Source: Paludibacteraceae bacterium
GTDB lineage: Bacteria; Bacteroidota; Bacteroidia; Bacteroidales; Paludibacteraceae
Length of the DNA: 52,587 nucleotides
Assembly: GCA_018433525.1 (NCBI GenBank)
Contig: JAHDRA010000012.1
Span: 1-52,587 of the forward strand
Reading direction: 5' to 3'
Position numbers and translations under genes: made by a program. The notes below the pieces were generated by a model. That model was not told where the DNA came from, made no database searches, and saw only the letters and a program-made list of their open reading frames with translations. Every line of letters begins with the position of its first letter. Positions within the stretch are counted from its first letter, which is position 1. This document shows, one piece after another, positions 1-9,689 of this stretch.

Positions 1-46
1 CGAAACTTCTGTATCACTTGTACAGATTGACTTCCAGATCGATTTT

Positions 47-563
47 TTACTTTTCGGATAAACATAATAATAATTTTGCAACACCCAAAATTAAAATATT
101 ATTATTGATATTCAAATACTTATAAGGGTGTTGCAAAAAAAATGCGGAAAACAGGTGGTTGTGCATGCTTGTCGTCTTTAGAGAATCCGATTTACTCATC
201 GGTTGGCTCAGACAAGCTACCACCCAGTGTCTCAGGATTTCATCCTCTATCGCATCGAACCCGATAGCTTGATATACCCTATCCAATATCAATTGAGTAC
301 TGTTGAACAGAATGTTTTCTATTTTCGTGAGAAGATATTCTGTAACCTGTTTCTCTTCTGCTTCTTGATCAGATAACTCAAAAATATCCCGATCTCCCAA
401 ATAAGCAGAAATCCATTTTTTTGCCTTGAAGAATAAGTTTTTCTATTTCATCTTTATCTTTACTTACAGCTATTGTTTTTAGTTCTCTAAAAACTCCTTT
501 CCTTTTCTCTGCTACAACGACACTGGTAGTCCCTGAACGATTCTTTTTCTTACGTACAAACAT
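47..563 (-). pseudogene. IS1634-like transposase, N-terminal remnant
   Basis: The minus strand from 563 opens with MFVRKKKNRSGTTSV, the usual beginning of Bacteroidetes IS1634-type DDE transposases, and continues through EIEKLILQGKK. The frame then breaks in an A-run near 400. The next frame resumes the family sequence (YLGDRDIFELSDQEAEEK, later RHWVVACLSQPMSKS). Similarity to the family is lost near base 190, so only about the first 120 of roughly 500-600 residues survive, with one frameshift. I infer an old, inactive insertion sequence fragment. The family assignment rests on remembered N-terminal sequence and is fairly secure; the exact truncation point is not. Confidence 0.7.
74..138. repeat. 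13-bp perfect inverted repeat, 39-base loop
   Basis: TTTTGCAACACCC at 74-86 is the exact reverse complement of GGGTGTTGCAAAA at 126-138, with an AT-only-like loop of 39 bases. It lies just beyond the truncated transposase, so it may be insertion-sequence terminal repeat debris or a small MITE. There is no clear U-run on either side that would make it a simple terminator. Confidence 0.6.
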
Positions 564-899
564 ATGCTAATGTAATACTTTTTCCTCTTGCGTCACCCAT
601 TTCGGCGATGCAAAAAATACAAATATCTCATTGTGTGATCGTTACAAAAATACCTCTTGAATCTTGTCGAAGTCAGGAAGTTGCAGAAATTTACGAAGCG
701 TTAAAGTACAAACAACAGCTATTCAAACGACGAAAAATTTGTAGTACCCAAACTCATCCTCCAGACAGTATATTTACTTGTTTAGCAATGAGTTCCGGCT
801 AATGAATGGAAAGTTGGGTTAAATCAGCTGCTTAATCTAAAAAAGAAAGTGTCCTTTTGGAACACCCTCTTTTAATTTTTTCACGCAAAGAACTTATTT
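564..899. other. gap between transposase remnant and GH51 gene
   Basis: This stretch holds a plus-strand open frame of 64 codons at 608-802 that I do not recognise and do not call as a gene, and the probable terminator of the minus-strand glycosidase at 837-880. Nothing else is apparent. Confidence 0.5.
837..880 (-). terminator. Rho-independent terminator after GH51 gene
   Basis: Read on the minus strand, GGGTGTTCC pairs with GGACAC plus flanking A/T around a four-A loop, and the stem is followed by CTTTTTT. It starts about 20 bases after the stop codon of the GH51 gene at 900. The stem has one bulge, so strength is uncertain. Confidence 0.55.
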
Positions 900-2546
900 C
901 TAAAAAATTTTAATCTCAAAAATCGATAATGAGTGTTTTGGAAGATGAACAATCAGCGGCTTATGGTTTTTAACTTTTTCAGACTTATCTTCAAAATAAC
1001 CCAATTCGTTTGTTATCATATCGTTTGTTGTAAAAATGTGCTGTTTATATTTTGAATCAGTTTTAAAATCAGATAAATCAATTTCCACGTCCATATCATT
1101 CGCAAAATTTCGATTGATGAACGATATGTAAAGCGTAGTTTCGTTGCGCGATGCTAATGCATCGACATATGTCACCCGGGATACAGCTTCGATTGAGTTC
1201 ATTTTATATGGCTGTGTGTAAAACAACTGATTCTTTTCACTCATCTCCAATAATTGGTTTCCGTGATATTTTGAGTAAAGTGTGGTAACTTTACCCGTTG
1301 GGAAAAATCGAGCCTTCATCTTTCCGGTAGTGTCCACCCGAATGGCATTAATATCCCATACGTTGCCAACCAACATCGACTGACAACCAATTTTCATCCG
1401 TCCGGCATCACGCATCATTGCATGTATAAAACCAGCTGCACCTATTCCTTTTGCAAAAAGCGAATTTAATGCTGCATCTGGTAAGATCTTTTTGTTCCAC
1501 CAACCATTCCAGTTCCATTCTGTTATAGCCAAATCGTATCCGGCATCGGCTGCATGATTATATTTGCCTGTTTTGGGAAAATAAGATTGTCCTGTTTCCG
1601 GATGAATATAAGGCGTTGCCACCCATGCATTCCAAATATCAGCTTGGGTTAATGATTTTATATCTATTGTAGTGGTATCCAATTTTACCGTATTAATTTC
1701 CCATGGTAAATAATAATGACATGCTAAATAACTGATTTTATTGCCCAGTCTGCGTTTTATTTGTTCAGAAACTTCTTTTATTTCTCCATCGGTAATAATC
1801 TTGATATTTGGGTCAACGTCAAGCATCGCATTCACAATTGCCTCCAAGCAATTGACATAATGATTTACCAAACTATCGTTCACATCTTTTTCTTTCATCG
1901 ACTTAAATAATTGAATCTCATTCCCAATTTCGAAATAACGAACATTGTAAGGCTTCGTGTGACCGTTCTTTGCCCTGATTGCTGGCCAATCAGGCGGCAT
2001 CCCTTCCGAAACTTTTGTTCCCACCTTGCTATTGCAATATGCTACAAATCCGGCTGCATTTTTTGCCGATTCCTCAATACTGATTTTCCTGAAAAATGCA
2101 TCTCCGATGTTGACCACCAAAAGAGGTTCGGATTTAAGCTCTGAACAAAGAGTTAAAAACGCATCCAACCCAAGGCGATTATCGGAAGTTATCTTGCCTG
2201 TCCCAGAATAATTTCGGTAAGCCGGGCGCTTCTGGTGTTTTCCCGGTACATTTTCTATTAAATTATACCACTGATAATAATCAACATCGGTACCTCCCGG
2301 ATAGCGTATAATCGGAATTTTCATTTCCTTGAGATAAGCCAATACATCCGGTGAAACAGAACCTGTTTTTTTATCAATTGCACCATCGCCTCCTATTTCG
2401 CCGTCCCAGCTGGGTTTTTCCATAAATTGGCCGAAGAGTTTATCATCAATATCAGCGATGACTTTTTTACTAATTTTAAATGTTGGTAACTGACCGAAAG
2501 CAAAAATTGTGGAAAAAATAAATGCAAGCAATACTAATTTTTTCAT
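900..2546 (-). CDS. GH51-type alpha-L-arabinofuranosidase, secreted
   Basis: This 548-residue protein has an N-terminal signal peptide (MKKLVLLAFIFSTIFAFGQ) and fits the clan A (beta/alpha)8 arabinofuranosidases of family GH51. The motif EIGNE carries the presumed acid/base E210, and ITEWNWNGWW carries the presumed nucleophile E343; the early LFGQFMEKPSWDGE block and IRYPGGTDVDYYQW are also typical. The family removes alpha-L-arabinofuranosyl residues from arabinoxylan, arabinan or oligosaccharides, probably here in the periplasm. The C-terminal 140 residues look like the usual beta-sandwich. It is the last gene of the minus-strand glycosidase block, 147 bases after the GH43 gene, and is followed by a terminator. 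Precise substrate cannot be read from sequence. Confidence 0.85.
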   Translation of the reverse strand: MKKLVLLAFIFSTIFAFGQLPTFKISKKVIADIDDKLFGQFMEKPSWDGEIGGDGAIDKKTGSVSPDVLAYLKEMKIPIIRYPGGTDVDYYQWYNLIENVPGKHQKRPAYRNYSGTGKITSDNRLGLDAFLTLCSELKSEPLLVVNIGDAFFRKISIEESAKNAAGFVAYCNSKVGTKVSEGMPPDWPAIRAKNGHTKPYNVRYFEIGNEIQLFKSMKEKDVNDSLVNHYVNCLEAIVNAMLDVDPNIKIITDGEIKEVSEQIKRRLGNKISYLACHYYLPWEINTVKLDTTTIDIKSLTQADIWNAWVATPYIHPETGQSYFPKTGKYNHAADAGYDLAITEWNWNGWWNKKILPDAALNSLFAKGIGAAGFIHAMMRDAGRMKIGCQSMLVGNVWDINAIRVDTTGKMKARFFPTGKVTTLYSKYHGNQLLEMSEKNQLFYTQPYKMNSIEAVSRVTYVDALASRNETTLYISFINRNFANDMDVEIDLSDFKTDSKYKQHIFTTNDMITNELGYFEDKSEKVKNHKPLIVHLPKHSLSIFEIKIF

Positions 2547-2693
2547 TAATTTAAAGTGTTAATTATTGTTACAAGAACTGTGTTATTTAAGTTCAAAAAA
2601 TGAAAATAAAATGACCATGATACAAAAGAAATACCTTTTTTATTTTTTTTATTTAAGCTTTGAAATAAATATAATATTGGTTATTAAGTTGAA

Positions 2694-4040
2694 TTATTGA
2701 TGTTTAAATGTAAACCAATCTATATTAAAAGTATTGCTTCCAGTTGAACTAAATGTGAGATTCAGAGCATGAATACCATTAACACGCTTAACTTTACAGC
2801 TAAAAATTTTCCATGTTTTACCATCTCCTCCCCCGTCCACAGCTATCTCTGCAAAAGGTAATGACCATGAATTATCCAGTATAAAGCTAATTTTTCCGGA
2901 ATTTAATCCGGGTGCAATACGTATTGAGACGGAATCGACTCCTTCTCCGAAATCAATGTATTTATACATAGCACGGTCTTTATCTTCAATTTGCCCCAGT
3001 TGATCGCTGTTAGTCGGATTTAAAGGATTATTTGTGTCGAAGGAATAAGATTCTACCCGGACATGACCCGAAAGCAGACAAGCATGCTCTGCTTGGATTT
3101 TAGAAAAAGCATCAAGCGGTTTTCCTGCGCCCTGCGAAGTCATTTCTACTTCGGTTATACTTCCATCCGTGTTGAAATAAATCGGTTCAATACAGGCTTT
3201 CCGTGAATTGACACATCCGTTGGTAGTTCTATGATAAAAAACATACCATTGACCTTTAAATTCGACAATTGATCCATGATTGTTCCAGTTAGCAGGATCA
3301 CAACCATCGTTGTCGATAATAACTCCTCCGTATTTAAATGGACCCAAAGGAGATTTTGAAGTGGAATAACCAATGCAGGTAGGCATATTTTTCCGCCCGA
3401 CATGGGCATAAACAAAATAGTAGATTCCGTTTCTTTTGACCATATAGCCGCCTTCGTGGAAAAAATGCTCTTTTTCAGTAACCAGATTATCAACAATGGT
3501 AGTGGTATCAATCTCTGTCATGTTAGGTTTTAGTTTGGCAATTTTTCCCTGAAATTGACCCCACATATAATACGCTTGACCATCGTCATCCACAAAAACA
3601 GCAGGATCTATTTGATTCTTATTTTTCAGATAAATTTCTTTAGCATTTGTAAACGGACCGATTGGTGAAAGGCTGGTAGCAACTCCTTGAATGCCATCCG
3701 GCTGGCAATAATACAAATAATAAGTGCCATTTTTATACATACAATCAGGTGCAAACAACAAATTATCGTTAAATGGCACCTGATCGTATTGTCCTTTAGA
3801 CGCAAAAACATTCGGTGTATATTGCCAGTGAATTAAATCATCAGTGGACAAAACCCAGTAATCAAAAGAACAATAATAATTAAAACTTTCGTCGCGTGAA
3901 CCGTACACATATAGCCGCCCATCATTCCAGACGCGTGCAGAAGGGTCGGCAATATTCAAACCGGGAGGGCAAATAGGATTTTGAGCTGTAAGCATCTCAA
4001 AATATATTAGAAGCAGTAATAATAATGTGTTTTTTTTCAT
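2694..4040 (-). CDS. GH43 glycosidase with C-terminal CBM6-like domain
   Basis: A signal peptide (to about residue 20) leads into a five-bladed GH43 domain (about 21-310). The three expected acidic residues are visible: D32 in NIADPSARVW (base), D145 in QIDPAVFVDDDG (pKa modulator) and E196 in HEGGYM (acid). Residues from about 313 to 447 (KIQAEHACLLSGHVRVES to the end) resemble a family 6 carbohydrate-binding module. Such enzymes are mostly arabinofuranosidases, xylosidases or arabinoxylan arabinofuranohydrolases. Pairing with the GH51 gene immediately downstream suggests arabinose-containing side chains as target; this is inference. The start ATG is followed by a normal lysine-rich signal sequence. 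Confidence 0.85.
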   Translation of the reverse strand: MKKNTLLLLLLIYFEMLTAQNPICPPGLNIADPSARVWNDGRLYVYGSRDESFNYYCSFDYWVLSTDDLIHWQYTPNVFASKGQYDQVPFNDNLLFAPDCMYKNGTYYLYYCQPDGIQGVATSLSPIGPFTNAKEIYLKNKNQIDPAVFVDDDGQAYYMWGQFQGKIAKLKPNMTEIDTTTIVDNLVTEKEHFFHEGGYMVKRNGIYYFVYAHVGRKNMPTCIGYSTSKSPLGPFKYGGVIIDNDGCDPANWNNHGSIVEFKGQWYVFYHRTTNGCVNSRKACIEPIYFNTDGSITEVEMTSQGAGKPLDAFSKIQAEHACLLSGHVRVESYSFDTNNPLNPTNSDQLGQIEDKDRAMYKYIDFGEGVDSVSIRIAPGLNSGKISFILDNSWSLPFAEIAVDGGGDGKTWKIFSCKVKRVNGIHALNLTFSSTGSNTFNIDWFTFKHQ

Positions 4041-4496
4041 TCAGAACTGGGTTCAAATTATCTATCGATTCACAAATGCTTGACTTATAAAATAATATTC
4101 CGTATATTACAATAATTATATTGCGATATAATTACTTGACAATCAAAAAATAATTGTCATTTTTTGGTAAAGACCTTGAAATTTTTCTTTATAGCTGACT
4201 ACCAATCGGTTATAATGAAAACAACTGGATTAAATTTAGAAGACACTCTTTTGAGGGTTATTTATAGGATTAAAAAACTTGTCGCTATAGTAACCATTGC
4301 ATTTTGTTGGGCATATCTGGTCGAAATTTTTTTTACACGAACATGAATAGCCAATCAGAATGCTGAACAATGGTAGAATGGGAAAAAGTTATTTCAAATA
4401 TGAACTTCATTGCAATAGTGCTTTAAATGGGGGTTTTAAATCAAATTCTGATATTTTTAAAATTTTTGTCATGTACTTAGAAATAAAAATAAAATC
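4041..4496. other. gap between GH140-like and GH43 genes
   Basis: This 456-base interval contains a decayed IS4-type transposase end on the plus strand (4215-4482) and a small hairpin at 4137-4159 (TGACAAT, nine-base loop, ATTGTCA) followed by six Ts, which may be a plus-strand terminator or an insertion-sequence end. I see no convincing TAnnTTTG promoter for the GH43 gene in it. Confidence 0.5.
4215..4482 (+). pseudogene. IS4-type transposase, C-terminal remnant
   Basis: From 4215 the plus strand reads MKTTGLNLEDT, then LVAIVTIAFCWAYLVEIF, which matches the C-terminal part of Bacteroidetes IS4-family transposases (usual form: MKTSGFNLEDTH, AIVTIAFVWAYLVG). The frame breaks at the T-run near 4330; in the next frame HEHE, a stop codon, then PIRMLNNGRMGKSYFKYEL and DIFKIFVMYL continue the family sequence to its normal end. 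So the fragment has at least one frameshift and one nonsense codon and lacks the catalytic N-terminal two thirds. It separates the GH140-like gene from the GH43 gene and may have broken a longer operon. Confidence 0.75.
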
Positions 4497-5891
4497 TTAC
4501 TTTGCTGTATTTACTAAATCTTTTTCTACTATCAAAACCCAATCTTTACCAAAACCGGTTGTTGGAGTTGTAACACACATTTTACCGGTATTAATTGTTT
4601 CTATGCTTTGAATTGTCTCACATGTTTGTGGATTAAACCAACTGATTTTCAGTTTTTTAGTTTTAATAAATGATGTTTTGATTGTAATTGTTTTACCAAC
4701 AGGAATATAAATCATGGCATAATCATTTGATCGATTTCTGAAAGCACAAATATACTCTTCTTTTTCTCCCTGACCTTCCAGAATAATGGATTGATCCGGA
4801 ATCCTGCTTGATGATGGTCGTGATTCAATAAGTTTTTTCAAATATCCAACCTGAAATGCACCGGGTCTGTCCAATGCTTCAGTCCAGTATCTCTCCGCAA
4901 AATTTATATTTGGGTCGCGTTCATTCCTGAACTGCCAGATACTGTGATTGCCGTATGTAACACCGCATGCTCCCGCAAAAACAGAACGATAGGTCTGCTT
5001 GCGAACATCGTAATCTCTGAAATAACCATTTTCAGGATTCCAACTTGGCCACGGATTCACAGGATGATCTTCGTAATTTGGTTCCGAATCTAGAGTGGGC
5101 TTTGTTGGCTTCATACAATAATCCCGTTTTATCCATTCCCACACAGGAACATCTTTTCCCGAACCATGACCCGACTGCATCATATTTATATCCAGCCATT
5201 TTTCGGAATGAATATATTGTGATGTTGACATTTCACCTCCCCAGATATGATAAGAAATAAGTGCTGAATGATTGGTAGCTTTTTCTATTCCTTTGGCCAT
5301 ATTTCTCCAAACAGGTCGCCAGTCGGCACTATCCTTCATGGGAGGTCGGTCGCCACCAAGTATCCATATAATATTTTTATAACTCTTATACCTTTCGCCT
5401 ATCCATTTTCCATATTTATAGGCATTTTCAGGATTGAAAACCACCGGACCTTCACCCCAGAGTTGAGTAACTTTATCTCCCCAAGTGGGTAGCAAACCCA
5501 TAAAAATACCTTTTTTTGCTGCTAATTTTACAACCGTATCGACGAACTGAAAATATTTTTCATTAGGTTTTGTAGGATCCATATCTATAAGGGGAACATC
5601 GCCGTATCTGTTTGGAACTCTCAATCCATCCATTTCAGGAAGTATAACTGCTTGAACAACATTAAATCCTTTTTGTTTTCTGTTTTCCAAATATGTTTCA
5701 ATCTCTTCCAGTTTTAAACGATGAAATAATTCCCAAGCTGTATCTCCAAGCCAGAAAAATGGGTCTCCGTTTTTATAACTCAAATAATGATGGTCCGAAG
5801 TTATTTTTAATTCAGACTGACATAAAATTTTTTGTCCAAACAATGAAATGAACAAAAAAGCAATTATAAATAAAATTCTGATTTTCTTCAT
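4497..5891 (-). CDS. GH140-like (DUF4038) glycoside hydrolase
   Basis: A signal peptide (about residues 1-24) precedes a DUF4038 (beta/alpha)8 domain: [35 protein letters not shown] and [11 protein letters not shown] are characteristic. By analogy with the founding apiosidase of GH140, D181 (GGDR) and E270 (LDSEPNYE) are the likely catalytic acids. The last 90 residues match the small C-terminal domain often called a putative collagen-binding domain. The family includes enzymes that release apiose-linked side chains of rhamnogalacturonan II, but many members are uncharacterised. The ATG overlaps the TGA of the upstream trehalase-like gene in an ATGA arrangement (5888-5891), so the two are translationally coupled. 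Confidence 0.75.
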   Translation of the reverse strand: MKKIRILFIIAFLFISLFGQKILCQSELKITSDHHYLSYKNGDPFFWLGDTAWELFHRLKLEEIETYLENRKQKGFNVVQAVILPEMDGLRVPNRYGDVPLIDMDPTKPNEKYFQFVDTVVKLAAKKGIFMGLLPTWGDKVTQLWGEGPVVFNPENAYKYGKWIGERYKSYKNIIWILGGDRPPMKDSADWRPVWRNMAKGIEKATNHSALISYHIWGGEMSTSQYIHSEKWLDINMMQSGHGSGKDVPVWEWIKRDYCMKPTKPTLDSEPNYEDHPVNPWPSWNPENGYFRDYDVRKQTYRSVFAGACGVTYGNHSIWQFRNERDPNINFAERYWTEALDRPGAFQVGYLKKLIESRPSSSRIPDQSIILEGQGEKEEYICAFRNRSNDYAMIYIPVGKTITIKTSFIKTKKLKISWFNPQTCETIQSIETINTGKMCVTTPTTGFGKDWVLIVEKDLVNTAK

Positions 5892-7324
5892 TTTATAGTA
5901 AAATTATGTTGACTATTAACAATTAAATAATCGTATGCAAAAGCAAAAGCTCCTGCCGACCAACCATACATTAGACTTGCATTATATTCCCTGTCGTTTA
6001 TTGTGCCAAATCGGGTGTATTTCTCATAAATTCCTCCTGGCAATCTGTAAAATTTTTTTCCGCTTTTATCTACATAAGTTGATGGATTTGGGTTAAAAAA
6101 ATTGGCTGTTATCAGGTCTAGATGTTTCATGGCAATGCGGCAGGCATCTTCCTTAAAACCATAATTATCAAGCGCCATGATAACCAATGATTGCATTGGC
6201 GACCAGACGGAAATATGATCCCATTGGTAAATTCTCTTTTCATCCGTGCTTTCGCAGGCTACAATTCCGTTTTCACTCTCGAACAGATGCAGATTTTCAC
6301 GCATTCGGTCTGCCTGATATTTCGAGGCCAGACCTGCAAAGAGCGGTGAAAATGCTGTTGCAGCTGCTACTTTACTGCTTCTGTTGTTTACAAAATCATA
6401 ATCCAGAAATAACCCACGTTCATCGTTCCAACAGTACTTCTGAATAAGCGCTTTTCTTTTTCGGGCTTTTGCTAACCATTGCTGACCATTACCTATTTTA
6501 AGTTCTTGTTCAAAATAAGCCAGATACTTTTCGTACAAATATAGATTGGAGTTCAAATCGACAGCTATAAACTCCGAACAGCGATTTTCGAAACGGGGCG
6601 TAAAGTCCATCCCTGATTCAGCTTCAGCAGCAAATTGCGAAGCAATATTCAATTTTTTGGATTTTTCAATATCTTTTGGAAAGTCAAAACGAGAAGTGAG
6701 TTCCTGATCATACAGTTCAAGTAGCTCTGTTTCGGTGGCATGGTGAAAATAGCGCTGAAGACCAAGTTCAGTTGTATTTGCCTCTATTCGGTTCGCCGAT
6801 GTATCTGTCCAGAATTTGTATTCTTTCAAAACGGCAGCATACATCGTTTTTAACCATTTTTTATCTTTTGTAAAATCGTAAAATTCTTTTACCATTATGC
6901 CAAAATAGGGTGGTTGCGAACGGTTTTCCCCCCAATCCGTATTCGCATTGGGTATAAATCCACGCTTGTCCAGTTCCGCTTTCAGGTTATTTATCCCTCC
7001 TTTAGCTAGCTTTAGTTCGTTATGTTTCAATAATCCGATTTGTGTAAAATACAAATCCCAATAAAATAATGTCCACTCGTTAAATGCATACGCAAATGTG
7101 TCGGGCACAGCATTGTTAGATGGTTTTCCGCTGTGATTTTTCCAACCGGCTTTCACACTGTCGTTTATTGCCGACCACTTATCGGCATACAAAGCCGTAT
7201 AAGCCTCAGGAGTGAAGCCTGTTTTACTGGTTTTTGAGTTTTTTTGCAAACTACGACAACCTGAAAACAGCAATAAAAGGACTAACGCTGAGAAAATAAA
7301 ATAATATCGGCTCACCTTTTTCAT
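5888..7324 (-). CDS. GH37 trehalase-like lipoprotein
   Basis: I take the ATG at 7324; the TTG one codon upstream would add a single residue. A lipobox (LLFSGC) puts the mature N-terminal cysteine at residue 23, so the protein is probably membrane anchored. It is an (alpha/alpha)6 barrel of the trehalase family: [30 protein letters not shown] with the presumed acid D240, [13 protein letters not shown], and [11 protein letters not shown] with the presumed base E434. The family hydrolyses trehalose to glucose, but several motifs depart from classical trehalase (ESGWD is ESGMD, PNGW is HISVW), so the substrate may be another alpha-linked glucoside. It lies 12 bases after the GH13 gene and overlaps the GH140-like gene, forming a three-gene operon. 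Confidence 0.72.
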   Translation of the reverse strand: MKKVSRYYFIFSALVLLLLFSGCRSLQKNSKTSKTGFTPEAYTALYADKWSAINDSVKAGWKNHSGKPSNNAVPDTFAYAFNEWTLFYWDLYFTQIGLLKHNELKLAKGGINNLKAELDKRGFIPNANTDWGENRSQPPYFGIMVKEFYDFTKDKKWLKTMYAAVLKEYKFWTDTSANRIEANTTELGLQRYFHHATETELLELYDQELTSRFDFPKDIEKSKKLNIASQFAAEAESGMDFTPRFENRCSEFIAVDLNSNLYLYEKYLAYFEQELKIGNGQQWLAKARKRKALIQKYCWNDERGLFLDYDFVNNRSSKVAAATAFSPLFAGLASKYQADRMRENLHLFESENGIVACESTDEKRIYQWDHISVWSPMQSLVIMALDNYGFKEDACRIAMKHLDLITANFFNPNPSTYVDKSGKKFYRLPGGIYEKYTRFGTINDREYNASLMYGWSAGAFAFAYDYLIVNSQHNFTIK

Positions 7325-7336
7325 CAATAAAAAGAC

Positions 7337-9055
7337 TTATTTGAGTTTTATAACTGAATAGGATTGTCCATCTACCTGTATTTCGGTTGTTCCTGTATTT
7401 TGTTTCCAAACCGGAAGTTTGCCGAGCAATAATTTTCGCTTGCCTTTCAGGTTTCCTTCAACAATTGCTGTTGCCGGTTTACTATCGGGATTAAGTATTA
7501 CCAACAATTTTTCGTTACCAAATATCCGCATGAAAATGAAAGGATATTTGTTTTTTTGAACATATACGGGAACAAATTTTGCATAATTTGTCAATGCTGG
7601 TTCAGTTTTATGTAACAGGACTAATTTCCGCATAAAATTTAAAAATGAATCCGGGTCATTTTCTTGCGCTAAAACATTAGGAGCATTCCTTGAACTGTCG
7701 ACTGGCAAATAGAGTCTTTCAGGAGCACTGGTCGAAAAGCCAAGATTCGCTGTGGTATCCCATTGCATTGGTGTACGAGCTCCTGCTCTGGTACCGTAGC
7801 ATCCCTCTTTTCCTGTAACAAGCGGCAGTTGACGCATGGTAATTTCATCTCCGTAATAAATAAACGGAATGTTAGGCATCGTAAAGTTAAACACCTGAAT
7901 GATTTCCAAATCAGCCCTGTTGCGCCCCCTGTTATTTATTCTTTCCAAATCGTGATTTCCTACAGTTAACGAAATATATCCTTTGCCATTTGTTTCAGTG
8001 CTTTGTTCGTTGTATCGCCACATAAAATGACTGATACTTCCGATTCCCGCAGACCTGAAATAACTATTTTCGTGCATAAACAAGTCCTGATAACCTTCCT
8101 GCCAAAGCATAAAATCGGCATGAAAACCGGCATTGACAGCAGTAGCTGATTCACTCCACTCTGACACCATGAATGCATCGGGATATTCCTGATCAAGCAT
8201 TTTTCGAATGTCCTGCCAAAAATACTTAATACTTCCTTCGGGGTCGTTTTTTACCAGCGAACCAGCCATATCAACCCTGAATCCATCACAGCCCATTTCA
8301 AGCCAATAACGCATAACATTTTTCATTTCGGTACGTAGTGCAACGACATCGGGATGAGTGGTGCTTAATTGCCAGGGTTGTTTCGGATCTGGCTGACCGT
8401 AACCATAATTTAATGCTGGCTGATGCCAGAAAAAGTTAATCATGTAATTGCCATCCCTGTCGCAAAAGCCCTGAATAAAATTCGCTTTATACTTGCCGTT
8501 TTCGTCATCGAACCAGGTTCCATTTGTCCATATATACCAGTTGCTGTATTTTGTTGGCGTCGAACTGCACGAGGCCTTAAACCACGGGTGATCAATGGAT
8601 GTATGTCCTGGCACAAAATCCACAATGATTCGAAGTCCTTTTTGTTTGGCAATCCGGAATAAATCTTTGGCATCCTGATCGGTACCGTAGCGTGGGTCAA
8701 CATGGTAATAATCGGCGACATCGTAACCTGCATCTCTGAATGGCGATACATAAAACGGATTAATCCAGATAGCATCTACACCCAAGCTTTTTACATAATC
8801 CAACTGACTGATTACACCTTTCAAATCGCCAATGCCATCGCCATTTGTATCTTTAAACGATTGTGGATAAATTTGATAAAATGTAGCATTGTGTATCCAT
8901 TCTGGGCCTGCAGGTTTTTGACAGGTTACAGCACAGTTTAAACACGGAAAAGCTGAGATTGTATATTCGCCTTTCCCGCACTGTGCAAAACCAGACAAAC
9001 AAATATTGGCAGAAACGATAATTAAAGAGAGTGATGACAAAAAAGAAAATTTCAT
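7337..9055 (-). CDS. GH13 alpha-glucosidase/amylase family protein, secreted
   Basis: After a signal peptide (about residues 1-25) there is a short cysteine-rich stretch (C26, C38, C41, C45) and then a GH13 barrel of the oligo-1,6-glucosidase/trehalose-synthase type: ATFYQIYPQSFKDTNGDG, DGFRVDMAG with nucleophile D262, MVSEWSE with acid E299 and VGNHDLERI with D369. Conserved region I reads DFVPGHTS where DFVPNHTS is usual, so the common Asn is Gly. The C-terminal 90 residues form the usual beta domain. It is the first gene of an operon with the trehalase-like and GH140-like genes, which suggests joint handling of alpha-glucosides. The leader carries a 17-base palindrome next to a -7 element (9104-9130). 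Confidence 0.82.
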   Translation of the reverse strand: MKFSFLSSLSLIIVSANICLSGFAQCGKGEYTISAFPCLNCAVTCQKPAGPEWIHNATFYQIYPQSFKDTNGDGIGDLKGVISQLDYVKSLGVDAIWINPFYVSPFRDAGYDVADYYHVDPRYGTDQDAKDLFRIAKQKGLRIIVDFVPGHTSIDHPWFKASCSSTPTKYSNWYIWTNGTWFDDENGKYKANFIQGFCDRDGNYMINFFWHQPALNYGYGQPDPKQPWQLSTTHPDVVALRTEMKNVMRYWLEMGCDGFRVDMAGSLVKNDPEGSIKYFWQDIRKMLDQEYPDAFMVSEWSESATAVNAGFHADFMLWQEGYQDLFMHENSYFRSAGIGSISHFMWRYNEQSTETNGKGYISLTVGNHDLERINNRGRNRADLEIIQVFNFTMPNIPFIYYGDEITMRQLPLVTGKEGCYGTRAGARTPMQWDTTANLGFSTSAPERLYLPVDSSRNAPNVLAQENDPDSFLNFMRKLVLLHKTEPALTNYAKFVPVYVQKNKYPFIFMRIFGNEKLLVILNPDSKPATAIVEGNLKGKRKLLLGKLPVWKQNTGTTEIQVDGQSYSVIKLK

Positions 9056-9103
9056 GATATTAGATTTTTTAAAGTAACACTACTCAATATTATAAAGTGA
9101 AGA

Positions 9104-9130
9104 CAAAAATAACATTATCCAGTGGATAAT
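9104..9130 (-). promoter_or_regulatory. -7 element with adjacent palindromic operator candidate
   Basis: On the minus strand TATTTTTG (9111 to 9104) fits the Bacteroidetes -7 consensus TAnnTTTG, about 50 bases before the GH13 start at 9055. Immediately upstream lies ATTATCCAGTGGATAAT (9114-9130), an odd palindrome with perfect 8-base arms, sitting in the spacer where a repressor would block RNA polymerase. No matching -33 TTTG is visible, which fits a regulated promoter. The regulator is not in the window. Confidence 0.45.
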
Positions 9131-9281
9131 TCATATCATTTTTTGACAGAATATGATACTTTTTCAATTTAATGATAATAAGGCTATCTTGACTTTTGAC
9201 AAATAGTGTATAAAGATACATTAAGCTAGCGCGGTCGAAATAATATAAAATGATAATTCGCAAAATATCCTAAATTAAAAG

Positions 9282-9491
9282 GCTGACGTAATTTTAAACA
9301 CTGTCAAAGAACACATAAATCCAATGGTTGAATGGATCACCTATGATGCTACTCCTTACAACAAGTTGACAGAAAATGTCAAATCACATCATGCACAGGT
9401 CATGAAGAAAGACGACATGCCAAAGATATTACCCTGGCTGTACATTGCCATTGGCAATGTTAAACGGTTGCTCTTGGATGTACACTATTAA
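9282..9491 (+). pseudogene. ISXO2/IS1595-type transposase fragment
   Basis: One open stretch of 69 codons without a start reads VKEHINPMVEWITYD, then DDMPKILPWLYIAIGNVKRLLLDVHY and a stop. This matches the C-terminal part of ISXO2-like transposases of Bacteroidetes (usual form: LPWVHIAISNAKRLLLDIHH, followed by a further 30 residues that are missing here). It is an internal fragment of a dead element, and its stop replaces the normal end. Confidence 0.65.
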
Positions 9492-9508
9492 CTTACGAAA
9501 GATTATTT

Positions 9509-9574
9509 ACTAAAGTTTCGCACTTCGCTTTAATGATTTGAAAGACAGGAAATAAAGAACTGCGAAACTTTAGT
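9509..9574. repeat. 14-bp perfect inverted repeat, 38-base loop
   Basis: ACTAAAGTTTCGCA at 9509-9522 is the exact reverse complement of TGCGAAACTTTAGT at 9561-9574. It begins 18 bases after the ISXO2-type fragment, so it may derive from the end of that element. Its geometry (long loop of 36-39 bases) recurs at other intergenic inverted repeats in the window. Confidence 0.6.
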
Positions 9575-9681
9575 TATTTACAATAAAGGCAAATAAAAAT
9601 ACTGTATTCTTTTTGCAATCGTTTGCACGAAAAAATCTTTTAATTTTTATAGAGAATTCGATGTTTTAGAAACTAAACTTT

Positions 9682-9689
9682 TACATTTG
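9682..9689 (+). promoter_or_regulatory. -7 element of the amylase gene
   Basis: TACATTTG followed by C fits TAnnTTTG and lies 33 bases before the amylase ATG, leaving a leader of about 25 bases. A -33 TTTG is not obvious; TGTTTTAG lies about 20 bases upstream. Confidence 0.5.

Noticed and set aside
608..802. Plus-strand open frame of 64 codons
   Set aside because: No recognisable family, no ribosome binding site and flanked by transposase debris; probably chance or an unreadable remnant.
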